Below are positions 37,159 to 45,090 of a stretch of 64,000 bases of DNA, in pieces. The notes beneath the pieces were generated by a model. That model did no database searches and was not told the DNA's origin. It was given only the letters and a program-made list of their open reading frames with translations. This DNA is from UBA6109 sp035366835. Its GTDB lineage: Bacteria > Desulfobacterota > Syntrophia > Syntrophales > UBA6109. Made by a program: the position numbers and the translations under genes. The stretch lies in the NCBI GenBank assembly GCA_035366835.1, contig DAOSIS010000012.1:1-64000 (forward strand), read 5' to 3'. Position 1 is the first letter of the stretch. Each line of letters starts with the position of its first letter.

Positions 37159-39314
37159 CGAGATTGTCCCCCATCGCAGGCACGCACCGCCGGAAGGCCG
37201 CGAAACCGCACCGCAGCGCTCCCGCCGTTCCCGGTCCGGCCGGAAGAGCGGCCCTCTGGCGCCTGTTGGCGGTGCTGGTCCTGTTCTTCCATCTGCAGGG
37301 GGGACGGGCGGCGTCCGCCGGGGACGACCCGTTTACGGGGCCGGCGAACTGGGGCGGCACGGGTCTGATCGAAACGCCGTCGGCGCGCATCATGCGGGAA
37401 GGGCGGTTCCGCGTCGGCGCAGCGCAGGCCCATCCGTACCGGTACTACTACGGCGCGATCACGATCCTGCCGGGTCTGGAGATCGACGGGCGGATATCGG
37501 AGATCATCGGCGTCCCCGCGCCGGGTCTGCCGGACTACGGAAACTACAAGGACAAGGCCGTCGATCTGAAATGGCAGTTTCTCCCCGAGGGCAAATGGCG
37601 GCCGGCCGTCGCCCTGGGGCTCATGGATCCGCACGGAACGCGCCTCTACGCCTCGCAGTACATCGTGGCGAGCAAGCAGATCTATCCCTTCGACTTCACG
37701 ATCGGCTTCGGGAACGGACGCTACGGGAGCGCGCCCCTTCCGGTCGCGGGTGAACAATTCAAGATGGAGATGATCACGGACAGCTCCTCCTGGGCGAGGG
37801 ACGGGCATTTCTTCGGCGGCGTCCAGTTCGAGGTCTCGGACGGGCTCATGCTGATCGCCGAATACAGCCCGATCGAGTACGAAAAGATGACGGCCGACCC
37901 CGCCCAGTCGAGATATTTTCAGGGGCCGGCCGCTTCCCGATTGAACTGGGGGATCCGCCTGCGGCCCTGGGACTGGCTGGAGTTCGACCTGACCTGGCAG
38001 CGGGGCGATCAGGTGGGTTTCAACGTCTCCGTGGCCTTCGACCTGGGGAATCCCATGGTCCCCATCTACGAACCTCCCTACCGGGAGAAGCCGGACCTGC
38101 GGGCGTCGTCGATGGAAAAGCGGATCGCCAGGGCGCTGTACGAGTCCGGCTTCAGCCACATCGGGATCCAGCGGGACGGCGACCACCTCCGGATCGAGGC
38201 GGCGAACAACCGGTATTTCTACAACATGAAGGCGCTCGGGGTGGCGTTGCGGGTCGTCCATGGGATCGTCGCGCAAAACGGGCGGGGGGAGTTCCGTAGG
38301 ATTTCGCTGACGGTGACGCAAAACGGAGTGCCCGTCCTGGAGGCCCGGACGGCCGCCGAGGACCTGGACGCCTTCTTCGGCGAGCGGTTCAACGTCAGCG
38401 AGTTCCTGTACCTCTCCGAGATCAGGACGGACGTCTGGAAGACGCCGGACGTCCGGAAGGAGTACTGGCGCTACTTCGACTACGTGCTGAAGCCGGATTT
38501 CAAGGTGTTCCTGAACGATCCTTCCGGCTTCGTCAATTACAAGCTCGGCGTCGCGGCCAACGTCCTCTTCACGCCCTGGCAGGGCTCCACCTTCGCGGCA
38601 GGACTCCTGGGATACCCGGTCAACACCGTGTCGTCCTCCAATGTCCCTTCGTCGACGCCGGTCCGGACGGACATCGTTCCCTATCAGCAGCAGAAGCTGG
38701 CCATGGGACTCCTGCTGTTCAACCAGATCCGGAAGTTCGAAGGCGGCCTCTACGGGAGGGTCGCCGCCGGCTATCTCGAGGAGCAGTACGCAGGGCTCGA
38801 CTGGGAGGCGGCGAAACCGGTGCGGGACGGGCGTTTTCTCGTCGGCCTGTCGGGGAGCGTCCTGAAGAAGAGGGAACCGGGGTCCGTTTTCGGCCTGAAG
38901 GAGAACGACTGGAAGGACCGCTATCTCACGGGGTTCTTCAACGTGCGTCTCAACGTCCCCGAGGCGGAGCTGACGGTCGATCTGAAGAGCGGCCAGTTCC
39001 TCGCCGGAGACCGGGGGACGATGGTGACCGTCTCGCGGAATTTCAACGGCGTCGTCCTGTCGGCCTGGTACGGCATCTCCGGCACGGCGATGTTCCCTGA
39101 CAGCTACAATGCCGGTTACCACAACAAGGGCATCGCCATCAGCATCCCGCTGCGGATGTTCACGGGGCGGGAATCGCGAACGTCCTACGGAACGGCGATC
39201 GCCCCCTGGACGCGGGACGTGGCGCAGGACATCACGCATTTCGACAACCTCTTCGATTTCATCGGCAGAAATGTCGACGTCTACACGGAGAAAGACAAGC
39301 GGATGATTCAATGA
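37155..39314 (+). CDS. YjbH-like outer-membrane protein
   Basis: 719 aa from a GTG that overlaps the previous stop (GTGA). The N-terminal 60 residues contain a hydrophobic segment (RLLAVLVLFFHL) likely serving as a signal. The body starts NWGGTGLIETPSARIMREG, the hallmark of YjbH (DUF940), and continues with alternating strands rich in aromatic ends, as in outer-membrane beta barrels (LTWQRGDQVGFNVSVAFDLG; VTVSRNFNGVVLSAWYGISG). YjbH proteins assist exopolysaccharide secretion. A true start further inside (before WRLLAVL) cannot be excluded. Confidence 0.88.
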   Translation: MTRLSPIAGTHRRKAAKPHRSAPAVPGPAGRAALWRLLAVLVLFFHLQGGRAASAGDDPFTGPANWGGTGLIETPSARIMREGRFRVGAAQAHPYRYYYGAITILPGLEIDGRISEIIGVPAPGLPDYGNYKDKAVDLKWQFLPEGKWRPAVALGLMDPHGTRLYASQYIVASKQIYPFDFTIGFGNGRYGSAPLPVAGEQFKMEMITDSSSWARDGHFFGGVQFEVSDGLMLIAEYSPIEYEKMTADPAQSRYFQGPAASRLNWGIRLRPWDWLEFDLTWQRGDQVGFNVSVAFDLGNPMVPIYEPPYREKPDLRASSMEKRIARALYESGFSHIGIQRDGDHLRIEAANNRYFYNMKALGVALRVVHGIVAQNGRGEFRRISLTVTQNGVPVLEARTAAEDLDAFFGERFNVSEFLYLSEIRTDVWKTPDVRKEYWRYFDYVLKPDFKVFLNDPSGFVNYKLGVAANVLFTPWQGSTFAAGLLGYPVNTVSSSNVPSSTPVRTDIVPYQQQKLAMGLLLFNQIRKFEGGLYGRVAAGYLEEQYAGLDWEAAKPVRDGRFLVGLSGSVLKKREPGSVFGLKENDWKDRYLTGFFNVRLNVPEAELTVDLKSGQFLAGDRGTMVTVSRNFNGVVLSAWYGISGTAMFPDSYNAGYHNKGIAISIPLRMFTGRESRTSYGTAIAPWTRDVAQDITHFDNLFDFIGRNVDVYTEKDKRMIQ

Positions 39315-39333
39315 ACGATTGGGAGGGTCAACG

Positions 39334-40344
39334 ATGAACGAGCAGACGCTGGAGAAGGCGGAGCCGTCCTGGCGATGCGAACCGGATGAGGGGATCGGCA
39401 TCCTGAATTTCTGGAGGGTCCTCCGGAAGCGATGGGCGCTGATCGGGACGGTCACTGCCGCCGCGGTTGCGGCGACGGTCGCCGTCTCGCTTTTCATGAC
39501 GAACATCTACCAGGCCAAGGCCGTCATCATTCCCGTGATCCCCAAGGAGGCGGGGCTGGGCCAGGGCGCCGGCCTGTCGATCCTGGCGTCTCAGTTCGGG
39601 GGGCTGGCCGGCATCGCGACGCCCTCCTCGGCGACGGCCTCCGAGATCACGAGCCTTCTGAAATCCAACATCCTCAGGGAAAAGGTGATCCGGCAGTACG
39701 GGCTCCTGCCCGCCCTCTTTCCGGACCGGTGGGATGCGGCGACGAAGACATGGAGAAAGGCCGGTTCCCGCTTCACTCTGACTTCTCTGAACGAGTTTTC
39801 CTTCCGGGCGAAGCACGGGCCGATGGATTCGCCGGGAAGCGGCCCAATCCAGGACCCCGAAGCTCCGGACATCCGGGCCGCCCTCCGCCGCCTCGATCGC
39901 ATGGTCACGATCCGGAAGGACGCGAAGGAGAACACCATCACGATCTCCGCCGATTCCCCGGATCCCGCCGTGGCTGCGAAGGTCGTGGAGCATCTTCTGG
40001 TGACGCTCACGAACTACATGAGCAGCGAAGCCAAGCGCGTGGCCTCCACGAACCGCAAGTACCTGGAGGAGCAGCTGGGCAGCACCGCGGACCCGATCAT
40101 CAAGCAGAAGACCTACAACATGATCGCCCAGCAGATCGAGACGGCCATGATGGCGGAGGTCAAGGAAAATTTCGCCTTCAAGGTCATCGATCCGCCCCTG
40201 ACTCCGGACCGGGCGGTCGGACCGAAGCGCGTCCTGATCGCGGCGGTGGCCCTGGTCGCCGCCCTGCTGATCGGGATCTTTATCGCCCTTTTCCAGGAAA
40301 CCCTCGAGAGAATCCAAGCCCATAGACGGGAGGTCGGCATATGA
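39334..40344 (+). CDS. Wzz-like polysaccharide chain-length / copolymerase protein
   Basis: 336 aa from the ATG at 39334, ten bases or so after GGGAGG. Two flanking helices are visible: ALIGTVTAAAVAATVAVSLF near the N-terminus and VLIAAVALVAALLIGIFIAL near the C-terminus, with a long periplasmic helical region between. The second helix is preceded by FKVIDPPLTPDRAVGPKR, the proline-rich Wzz motif. There is no C-terminal tyrosine kinase, and no wzc-like gene is in the window. It overlaps the export gene by ATGA. Confidence 0.92.
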   Translation: MNEQTLEKAEPSWRCEPDEGIGILNFWRVLRKRWALIGTVTAAAVAATVAVSLFMTNIYQAKAVIIPVIPKEAGLGQGAGLSILASQFGGLAGIATPSSATASEITSLLKSNILREKVIRQYGLLPALFPDRWDAATKTWRKAGSRFTLTSLNEFSFRAKHGPMDSPGSGPIQDPEAPDIRAALRRLDRMVTIRKDAKENTITISADSPDPAVAAKVVEHLLVTLTNYMSSEAKRVASTNRKYLEEQLGSTADPIIKQKTYNMIAQQIETAMMAEVKENFAFKVIDPPLTPDRAVGPKRVLIAAVALVAALLIGIFIALFQETLERIQAHRREVGI

Positions 40345-43300
40345 AAAGGAAAATCCGAAACCTGACGCTTTCTCTGGCAGCCTTTCTGGCGGCCTGCCTT
40401 GTCGTGGCGGCGCCGCCGCTGCAGGCCCAGGGCGCATCGCCGGGCGTCACGGTGCAGTCCGTGCTCGGCCCCGAGGCCGTCCGGCAGACGGCGCCCCTCC
40501 CGCTGGACGTCTGCCGGAAGCTGCCGCCGGACCAGCGCGCCGCCTGCGAGGCGGAACTGCAAAAGACCGGCGGATGGATCACCCCGGAGGCCCTGGAGGC
40601 AATCAAGGCCCGGCCGGAATACAAGGGGCTGAGCCCGGAGGAAATGGCGCGGGGGAGGCAACTGCTGGAACAGAGGGAGAAGACCTTCGGGAAAGGGGAG
40701 CCGGAAAAGCCGACGCAGGCGGCCTCCGAAAAGAGGACCCTGATCGAGGAGCCGCGGGAGCGGTCCCTCTTCGACCGGGCGCGGAAGATCGGGAACTACC
40801 AGGACATTTCCGTCGACCTCAAGCCCTTCGGCTACGATTTCTTCGGCGATGCCTCCATCCGCGTCCTGACGGACCGCAGGGACATCCCCGTGCCGCTGAA
40901 ATACGTCATCGGACCGGGGGACGAGGTCAAGCTGCTTCTCTGGGGGCGCATCAACGCCCAATACAACCTCACGGTGGACCGCGACGGCAAGATCACCATC
41001 CCTCAGATCGGCCCCCTCTTCGTTGCGGGGATGACCTTTGAAGAGATGTCGAAACAGGTCGTCAAGCAGTCCGAGCAGGTTGTCGGGACGAATGTCGACA
41101 TCTCCATGGGTTCGCTCAAGACGATCCCGATTTTCGTCCTCGGCGACGTGCGGCGGCCGGGTTCCTACACCATCGGCTCCTTCGCCACCATCACGGATGC
41201 CCTCCTGCTGGCCGGGGGACCGACGGAGATCGGTTCGATGCGCAGCGTCCAGCTCAAGCGCAAGGGCCAGCTCGTCACGGCCTTCGACCTCTACGACCTC
41301 CTGCTGAAGGGGGACAAATCGAGGGACGTGACGCTGATGGCCGGCGACGTGGTGTTCGTTCCCGTGACGGGTCCGCTCGTGGGCATCGCCGGAAACGTCA
41401 GGCGCCCCGCCATCTACGAGCTGAAGGACCGCTACGACCTGGAGTACATCTTCGAACTCGCCGGCGGCATCATCCCCACGGCGGACACGCAGCAGATCCA
41501 GGTGGAGCGGATCGTGAAGAACGAGCGCCAGGTCGTCCTGGACATCAACGACAGGAGGCTGGAAACGGCCGCGCGGATCGGCCTTCAGGACGCCGATCTC
41601 GTCAAGATCTTCTCCATCGTCGATACGAACGTCAACGCCGTCTATCTCAACGGCAACGTCAAACGGCCGGGGAAATACGAGATGAAACCGGGGATGCGCC
41701 TGTCCGATCTCGTGAAGAGCCCGGAAGATCTTCTGAAGGAGACCTATCTGGACTACGCCCTGATCAAGCGCCTCAAGCTTCCCGAGCGGCAAACGGTGCT
41801 GATCCCGGTCAACCTGGGAAGCGTCCTCTTCGGGAAGGACCCCGCGAACGACGTCGAACTGACGCGCGAGGACCAGGTGTTCGTCTTCAGCCGCTGGTTT
41901 TTCAACGACAAGCCGGTCGTCTCGATCGAAGGGGAAATCCGCGGGGACTGCAACGCCGAGCAGGGGGCGAGGCCGGAACGGACGCAGGTCGATGCCGCGG
42001 CCGTGGCGGCCGAGATCAAGGCCATGGAGGAGGAACTCCGGAAAGAGGGGGCCTATTCCATGGCCAACGCCCTGCGGGAAATCGGCGTCGGCATCCGGAC
42101 CGAAGGCAGGGCCCCCGCCGACGCGCTGCGGATTCTGCGGGAGGACCTCATCCGCAGCGGACGTCCCGGGCCGGCGGAGCGCCTGCGGGACATCGAGAAC
42201 AAGACCAAGGCCGCCTGCACGATCAGCCTCGCCGGAAACATGCGCGTGAAGGACGCGATCCTTTCGGCCGGCGGCCTGACGAACGATTCCTACCTCGAAA
42301 AGGGCGAAATCGTCAGGACGAGCCGGCAGCGGGAATACAGGACCTTCTACTTCGACGTGGCCCGCGCCATGGCGGACGACCCCGCGCACAACCTGGCGCT
42401 GGAGGACCAGGACCGGATCGTGATCCACTCGGTCTGGGAGCAGACCTACAAGAAGCAGGTGTCGATCGACGGCGACGTGGCCAAGCCCGGAAGCTACCAG
42501 TACACCGACGGGATGACGGTGCGCGACCTGGTCTTCAAGGGCGGCAACATCCTGGAGTCGGCCTACGTGGAGGAGGCGGAAATTTCCTCCATCGTGATCG
42601 AGAAAGGGCGGAAGACGTCGAAGACGGAGCGGCGCGTCATCAATCTGAGAAAGGCCCTGGAGGGCGATCCGGCGGAGAACGTCGTCCTGTCTCCCTATGA
42701 CCGCCTGTTCGTGAAGCGGATCCCCGAATGGGGCGCCATGAAGTTCGTGACGGTTTCGGGGGAACTCAGGTTCCCGGGCCGCTACGCGGTCCACAAGGGG
42801 GAAAAGCTTTCCTCGCTGATCGAGCGCGCTGGCGGCTACATGCCCGCCGCCTACCTCCGCGGCGCGGTATTCACGCGGCAGAGCGTGAGGGAACTGCAGC
42901 AGCAGGGGCTGGAGGAGATGACCCGGCGGCTCGAAAGGGAGCTCCTCGTCCAGGGGTCGTCGTCCGTCTCGACCGCGCTCTCCGCCGAGGAAATCAAGGC
43001 CAAGGAAGTCGAGATGGTCCAGAAGCAGAAGTTCGTCGAGACCCTCAAGGGGCTGAAGGCGCAGGGCAGGATGGCCATCCGCCTGGCGAACCTCCGCCTG
43101 CTGAAAGCAAGCGAGTACGATATCGAACTCGAGGACGGCGACCGGCTGCACATCCCGCAGAGGCAGAACGTCGTCAACGTCATGGGCGCCGTCATGGCCC
43201 AGGCCAGCTACGTCTATCTCGACCGCTTCACCTACAAGGACTACATCGGCATGGCCGGCGGGTACGCGCGCTACGCCGATGAGGACTCGACCTTCGTCCT

Positions 43301-43535
43301 CAAGGCGGACGGCAGCGCCCGGCGGCTCTCCCGGGGGTTCGTCAACTGGAACGACAGCCGGTCGCGGTGGGAGCTGGCGGCCTTCGGGGAAGAGGTCAAG
43401 GACATCGAGCCCGGGGACGTCATCGTCGTCCCCGAGGAATTCGGGCGCATCGCCTGGCTGCGCGAGATCCGCGACATCACGCAGATCATCATGAACACGG
43501 CCGTCGTGGCGGCGGTCATCCTGAAGCTGTACTAG
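40341..43535 (+). CDS. Wza-like polysaccharide export protein with about seven SLBB domains
   Basis: 1064 aa, much longer than E. coli Wza (about 380). After a signal peptide (LTLSLAAFLAACLVVAAPPL), the export domain is IGPGDEVKLLLWGRINAQY, TVDRDGKITIPQIGPL. SLBB domains follow near residues 265, 350, 430, 525-650, 705, 790 and 935, each with a strand such as FVLGDVRRPGSYTI and a helix ITDALLLAGG. The fourth is split by about 85 helical residues between SIEGEIRGD and CTISLAGNM. A coiled segment (about 850-910) precedes the last SLBB. It should form the outer-membrane and periplasmic export channel. Confidence 0.92.
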   Translation: MKRKIRNLTLSLAAFLAACLVVAAPPLQAQGASPGVTVQSVLGPEAVRQTAPLPLDVCRKLPPDQRAACEAELQKTGGWITPEALEAIKARPEYKGLSPEEMARGRQLLEQREKTFGKGEPEKPTQAASEKRTLIEEPRERSLFDRARKIGNYQDISVDLKPFGYDFFGDASIRVLTDRRDIPVPLKYVIGPGDEVKLLLWGRINAQYNLTVDRDGKITIPQIGPLFVAGMTFEEMSKQVVKQSEQVVGTNVDISMGSLKTIPIFVLGDVRRPGSYTIGSFATITDALLLAGGPTEIGSMRSVQLKRKGQLVTAFDLYDLLLKGDKSRDVTLMAGDVVFVPVTGPLVGIAGNVRRPAIYELKDRYDLEYIFELAGGIIPTADTQQIQVERIVKNERQVVLDINDRRLETAARIGLQDADLVKIFSIVDTNVNAVYLNGNVKRPGKYEMKPGMRLSDLVKSPEDLLKETYLDYALIKRLKLPERQTVLIPVNLGSVLFGKDPANDVELTREDQVFVFSRWFFNDKPVVSIEGEIRGDCNAEQGARPERTQVDAAAVAAEIKAMEEELRKEGAYSMANALREIGVGIRTEGRAPADALRILREDLIRSGRPGPAERLRDIENKTKAACTISLAGNMRVKDAILSAGGLTNDSYLEKGEIVRTSRQREYRTFYFDVARAMADDPAHNLALEDQDRIVIHSVWEQTYKKQVSIDGDVAKPGSYQYTDGMTVRDLVFKGGNILESAYVEEAEISSIVIEKGRKTSKTERRVINLRKALEGDPAENVVLSPYDRLFVKRIPEWGAMKFVTVSGELRFPGRYAVHKGEKLSSLIERAGGYMPAAYLRGAVFTRQSVRELQQQGLEEMTRRLERELLVQGSSSVSTALSAEEIKAKEVEMVQKQKFVETLKGLKAQGRMAIRLANLRLLKASEYDIELEDGDRLHIPQRQNVVNVMGAVMAQASYVYLDRFTYKDYIGMAGGYARYADEDSTFVLKADGSARRLSRGFVNWNDSRSRWELAAFGEEVKDIEPGDVIVVPEEFGRIAWLREIRDITQIIMNTAVVAAVILKLY

Positions 43536-43558
43536 CCCTTTCCGGGAGCGGCCGCCCG

Positions 43559-43591
43559 AAAAAGCCCTTCCGTTCCGGGAGGGCTTTTTTT
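43559..43591 (+). terminator. Rho-independent terminator of the polysaccharide locus
   Basis: AAAGCCCT (43561-43568) pairs with AGGGCTTT (43580-43587), with further pairing inside, followed by a run of seven T ending at 43591. It lies 24 bases after the export-gene stop. Confidence 0.92.
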
Positions 43592-43717
43592 ATGCCGTCG
43601 GGACCGCCCGCGGCGGGCGAAGGGCCCGCGGCCATCGGGGAATCCCCCGCGGCAATTCATCCCCTCCCTTAAGGCATCGCGCCGATTCCCCCGCGGCCGG
43701 CAGAGCTTTTCGGAACA

Positions 43718-43732
43718 AAAGGTCAGACCTTT
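43718..43732. promoter_or_regulatory. Palindrome AAAGGTC-A-GACCTTT, possible operator
   Basis: A perfect 15-base palindrome in the 350-base gap upstream of the Gly/Ala-rich protein gene. An AAATCAGG match, as at 11931 and 20446, lies just downstream (43742-43749). The binding protein is unknown. Confidence 0.35.
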
Positions 43733-43887
43733 CGGCACCGCAAATCAGGACCGCCCCGATGGTGAATGTCCCGTCAATTCTGTATTCGGGTAATAACGGC
43801 GTGGTGCCGTCATGACGGGCGATCGAGAACGCCCCCCTCTCTTCACGGACAGGGCAGGCGTTATAAGGATTCGAAGGAGGATCCATC

Positions 43888-44247
43888 ATGGGCAGCAAGA
43901 AATTCAGGAGATACGCGGGAATTCTGACGGCGGTCCTTTTCCTGGCCGCGGCGGCGCCGTCCGGGTTTGCAGCTGAACCTGCGGCAGCCGGCGCCGGAGC
44001 GGGTGCCGGTTCAGGAGCCGGTTCAGGAGCCGGGGCCGGCGCCGGAGCGGGTGCCGGAGCGGGTGCCGGTGCAGGGGCCGGAGCGGCCGGTGCCGGAGCG
44101 GCCGGCGCGGCGGCCGGGACCGCCGCCGTCGCGGGCGTGGGCGTGGGCACGATCGGCATCGGCGCGGCCGTGGCTGCAGCCGCTGCAGCCGCCGTTTCCG
44201 CGGCGGGCGGAGGCGGGGGCGGTTCGACGACGACGGTGCACCATTGA
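43888..44247 (+). CDS. Secreted Gly/Ala-rich (silk-like) small protein
   Basis: 119 aa with AAGGAGG before the ATG. Signal peptide: RRYAGILTAVLFLAAAAPSG, cleavage near FAAEP. Residues 33-75 are almost only Gly and Ala, with GAGAGAGSGAGSGAG, the composition of silk fibroin crystalline blocks. Then comes a hydrophobic Ala-rich stretch (GTIGIGAAVAAAAAAA), a six-glycine run and the C-terminal STTTVHH. Function is not known; it may be a surface or matrix protein deposited with the polysaccharide. The frame is supported by ribosome site, signal peptide and stop, not by composition alone. Confidence 0.75.
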   Translation: MGSKKFRRYAGILTAVLFLAAAAPSGFAAEPAAAGAGAGAGSGAGSGAGAGAGAGAGAGAGAGAGAAGAGAAGAAAGTAAVAGVGVGTIGIGAAVAAAAAAAVSAAGGGGGGSTTTVHH

Positions 44248-44276
44248 ACCGGGAGCGGCCGGTGCGGGGGAAGGCC

Positions 44277-44792
44277 ATGATTTTCAGGACAGCCATCGCC
44301 ATCCTTCTTCTTCTCGCCTGTGCGCAGGCGGTTCCCCAGGCGCGGGCCGCGGGTCCGCCGGACAGGGAGGTCGACGATGTCCTGACCTGCGCCGAATCGC
44401 TGTTCAAGGCGCAGGAGGCAAGGCGGTACGGGGAGATCTGGCAATTCCTGACGGTCAAGACGAAGAAGTCGATCGTGGAGGCCGTATACGAGCGATCGAA
44501 GCGGGCCGGGGGCGAGATGGACAAGAAGGGCATCGCGTCCGATTTCGCGGCGGGCGGAACGATCGCAAGGGCCTACTGGGACGGATATCTCCTCGTCTTC
44601 AAGCCGGGCATGGTGCTCGATGAGAGCCGGTGGACGATCGGCGGCATCAAGAAAGACAAGGCGGAGATTCTGATCCTCCACAGGAAATCGGAACGTCCCG
44701 CCGTCCTGCAGCTCTTCAGGGAAGACGGGATGTGGAAGGTCGGGCTCGACGAGACCTTCGGGGCGCGGGACCTCCTGGCGAATTTCCCATGA
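44277..44792 (+). CDS. Exported protein of unknown function
   Basis: 171 aa from the ATG at 44277 (GGGGAAGG directly upstream; a TTG at 44244 overlapping the previous stop is less likely). Signal peptide: IFRTAIAILLLLACAQAVPQA. The mature part has VLTCAESLFKAQEARRYGEI, then SIVEAVYERSKRAGG, and a beta-rich end (GYLLVFKPGMVLDESRW ... WKVGLDETFGARD). The pattern resembles NTF2-like or DUF4878-type domains, but only loosely. It probably shares the transcript of the Gly/Ala-rich gene. Confidence 0.72.
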   Translation: MIFRTAIAILLLLACAQAVPQARAAGPPDREVDDVLTCAESLFKAQEARRYGEIWQFLTVKTKKSIVEAVYERSKRAGGEMDKKGIASDFAAGGTIARAYWDGYLLVFKPGMVLDESRWTIGGIKKDKAEILILHRKSERPAVLQLFREDGMWKVGLDETFGARDLLANFP

Positions 44793-45090
44793 CGCCGGTG
44801 AGCCCCGCGGAGACGGAACGCGCAAACGGGCCCGGGAGGGCGGGGAAGGGGAGATGGGAGCGGCTGTCATCCATCGGGAGGGACGGAAACAGTGTTTTTG
44901 AACCGATGAATCAGCCTCCGCCCGATAGTCTTCACCGGGCATGTACTGTTACAGAATAGCCGACGCCGCGGGCCCGCGGCCGGGAACGCGGCGTCGCGAA
45001 GGCGGAAAAAGCAAAGGGAATCGTATTGTTTTGGAAGGCAATTCTGCAGAAGCATCGACCAGAAGATTCAATCATGAAGGAGGACGAGAG

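Noticed and set aside
40113..43151. A 1012-codon minus-strand open frame opposite the Wza-like gene
   Set aside because: Antisense shadow; no family motifs, while the plus strand codes for recognisable SLBB domains.
43888..44247. Gly/Ala-rich frame as a chance open frame from GC bias
   Set aside because: A strong ribosome site, a full signal peptide and a distinct non-repetitive C-terminus argue for a real gene; kept with moderate confidence.
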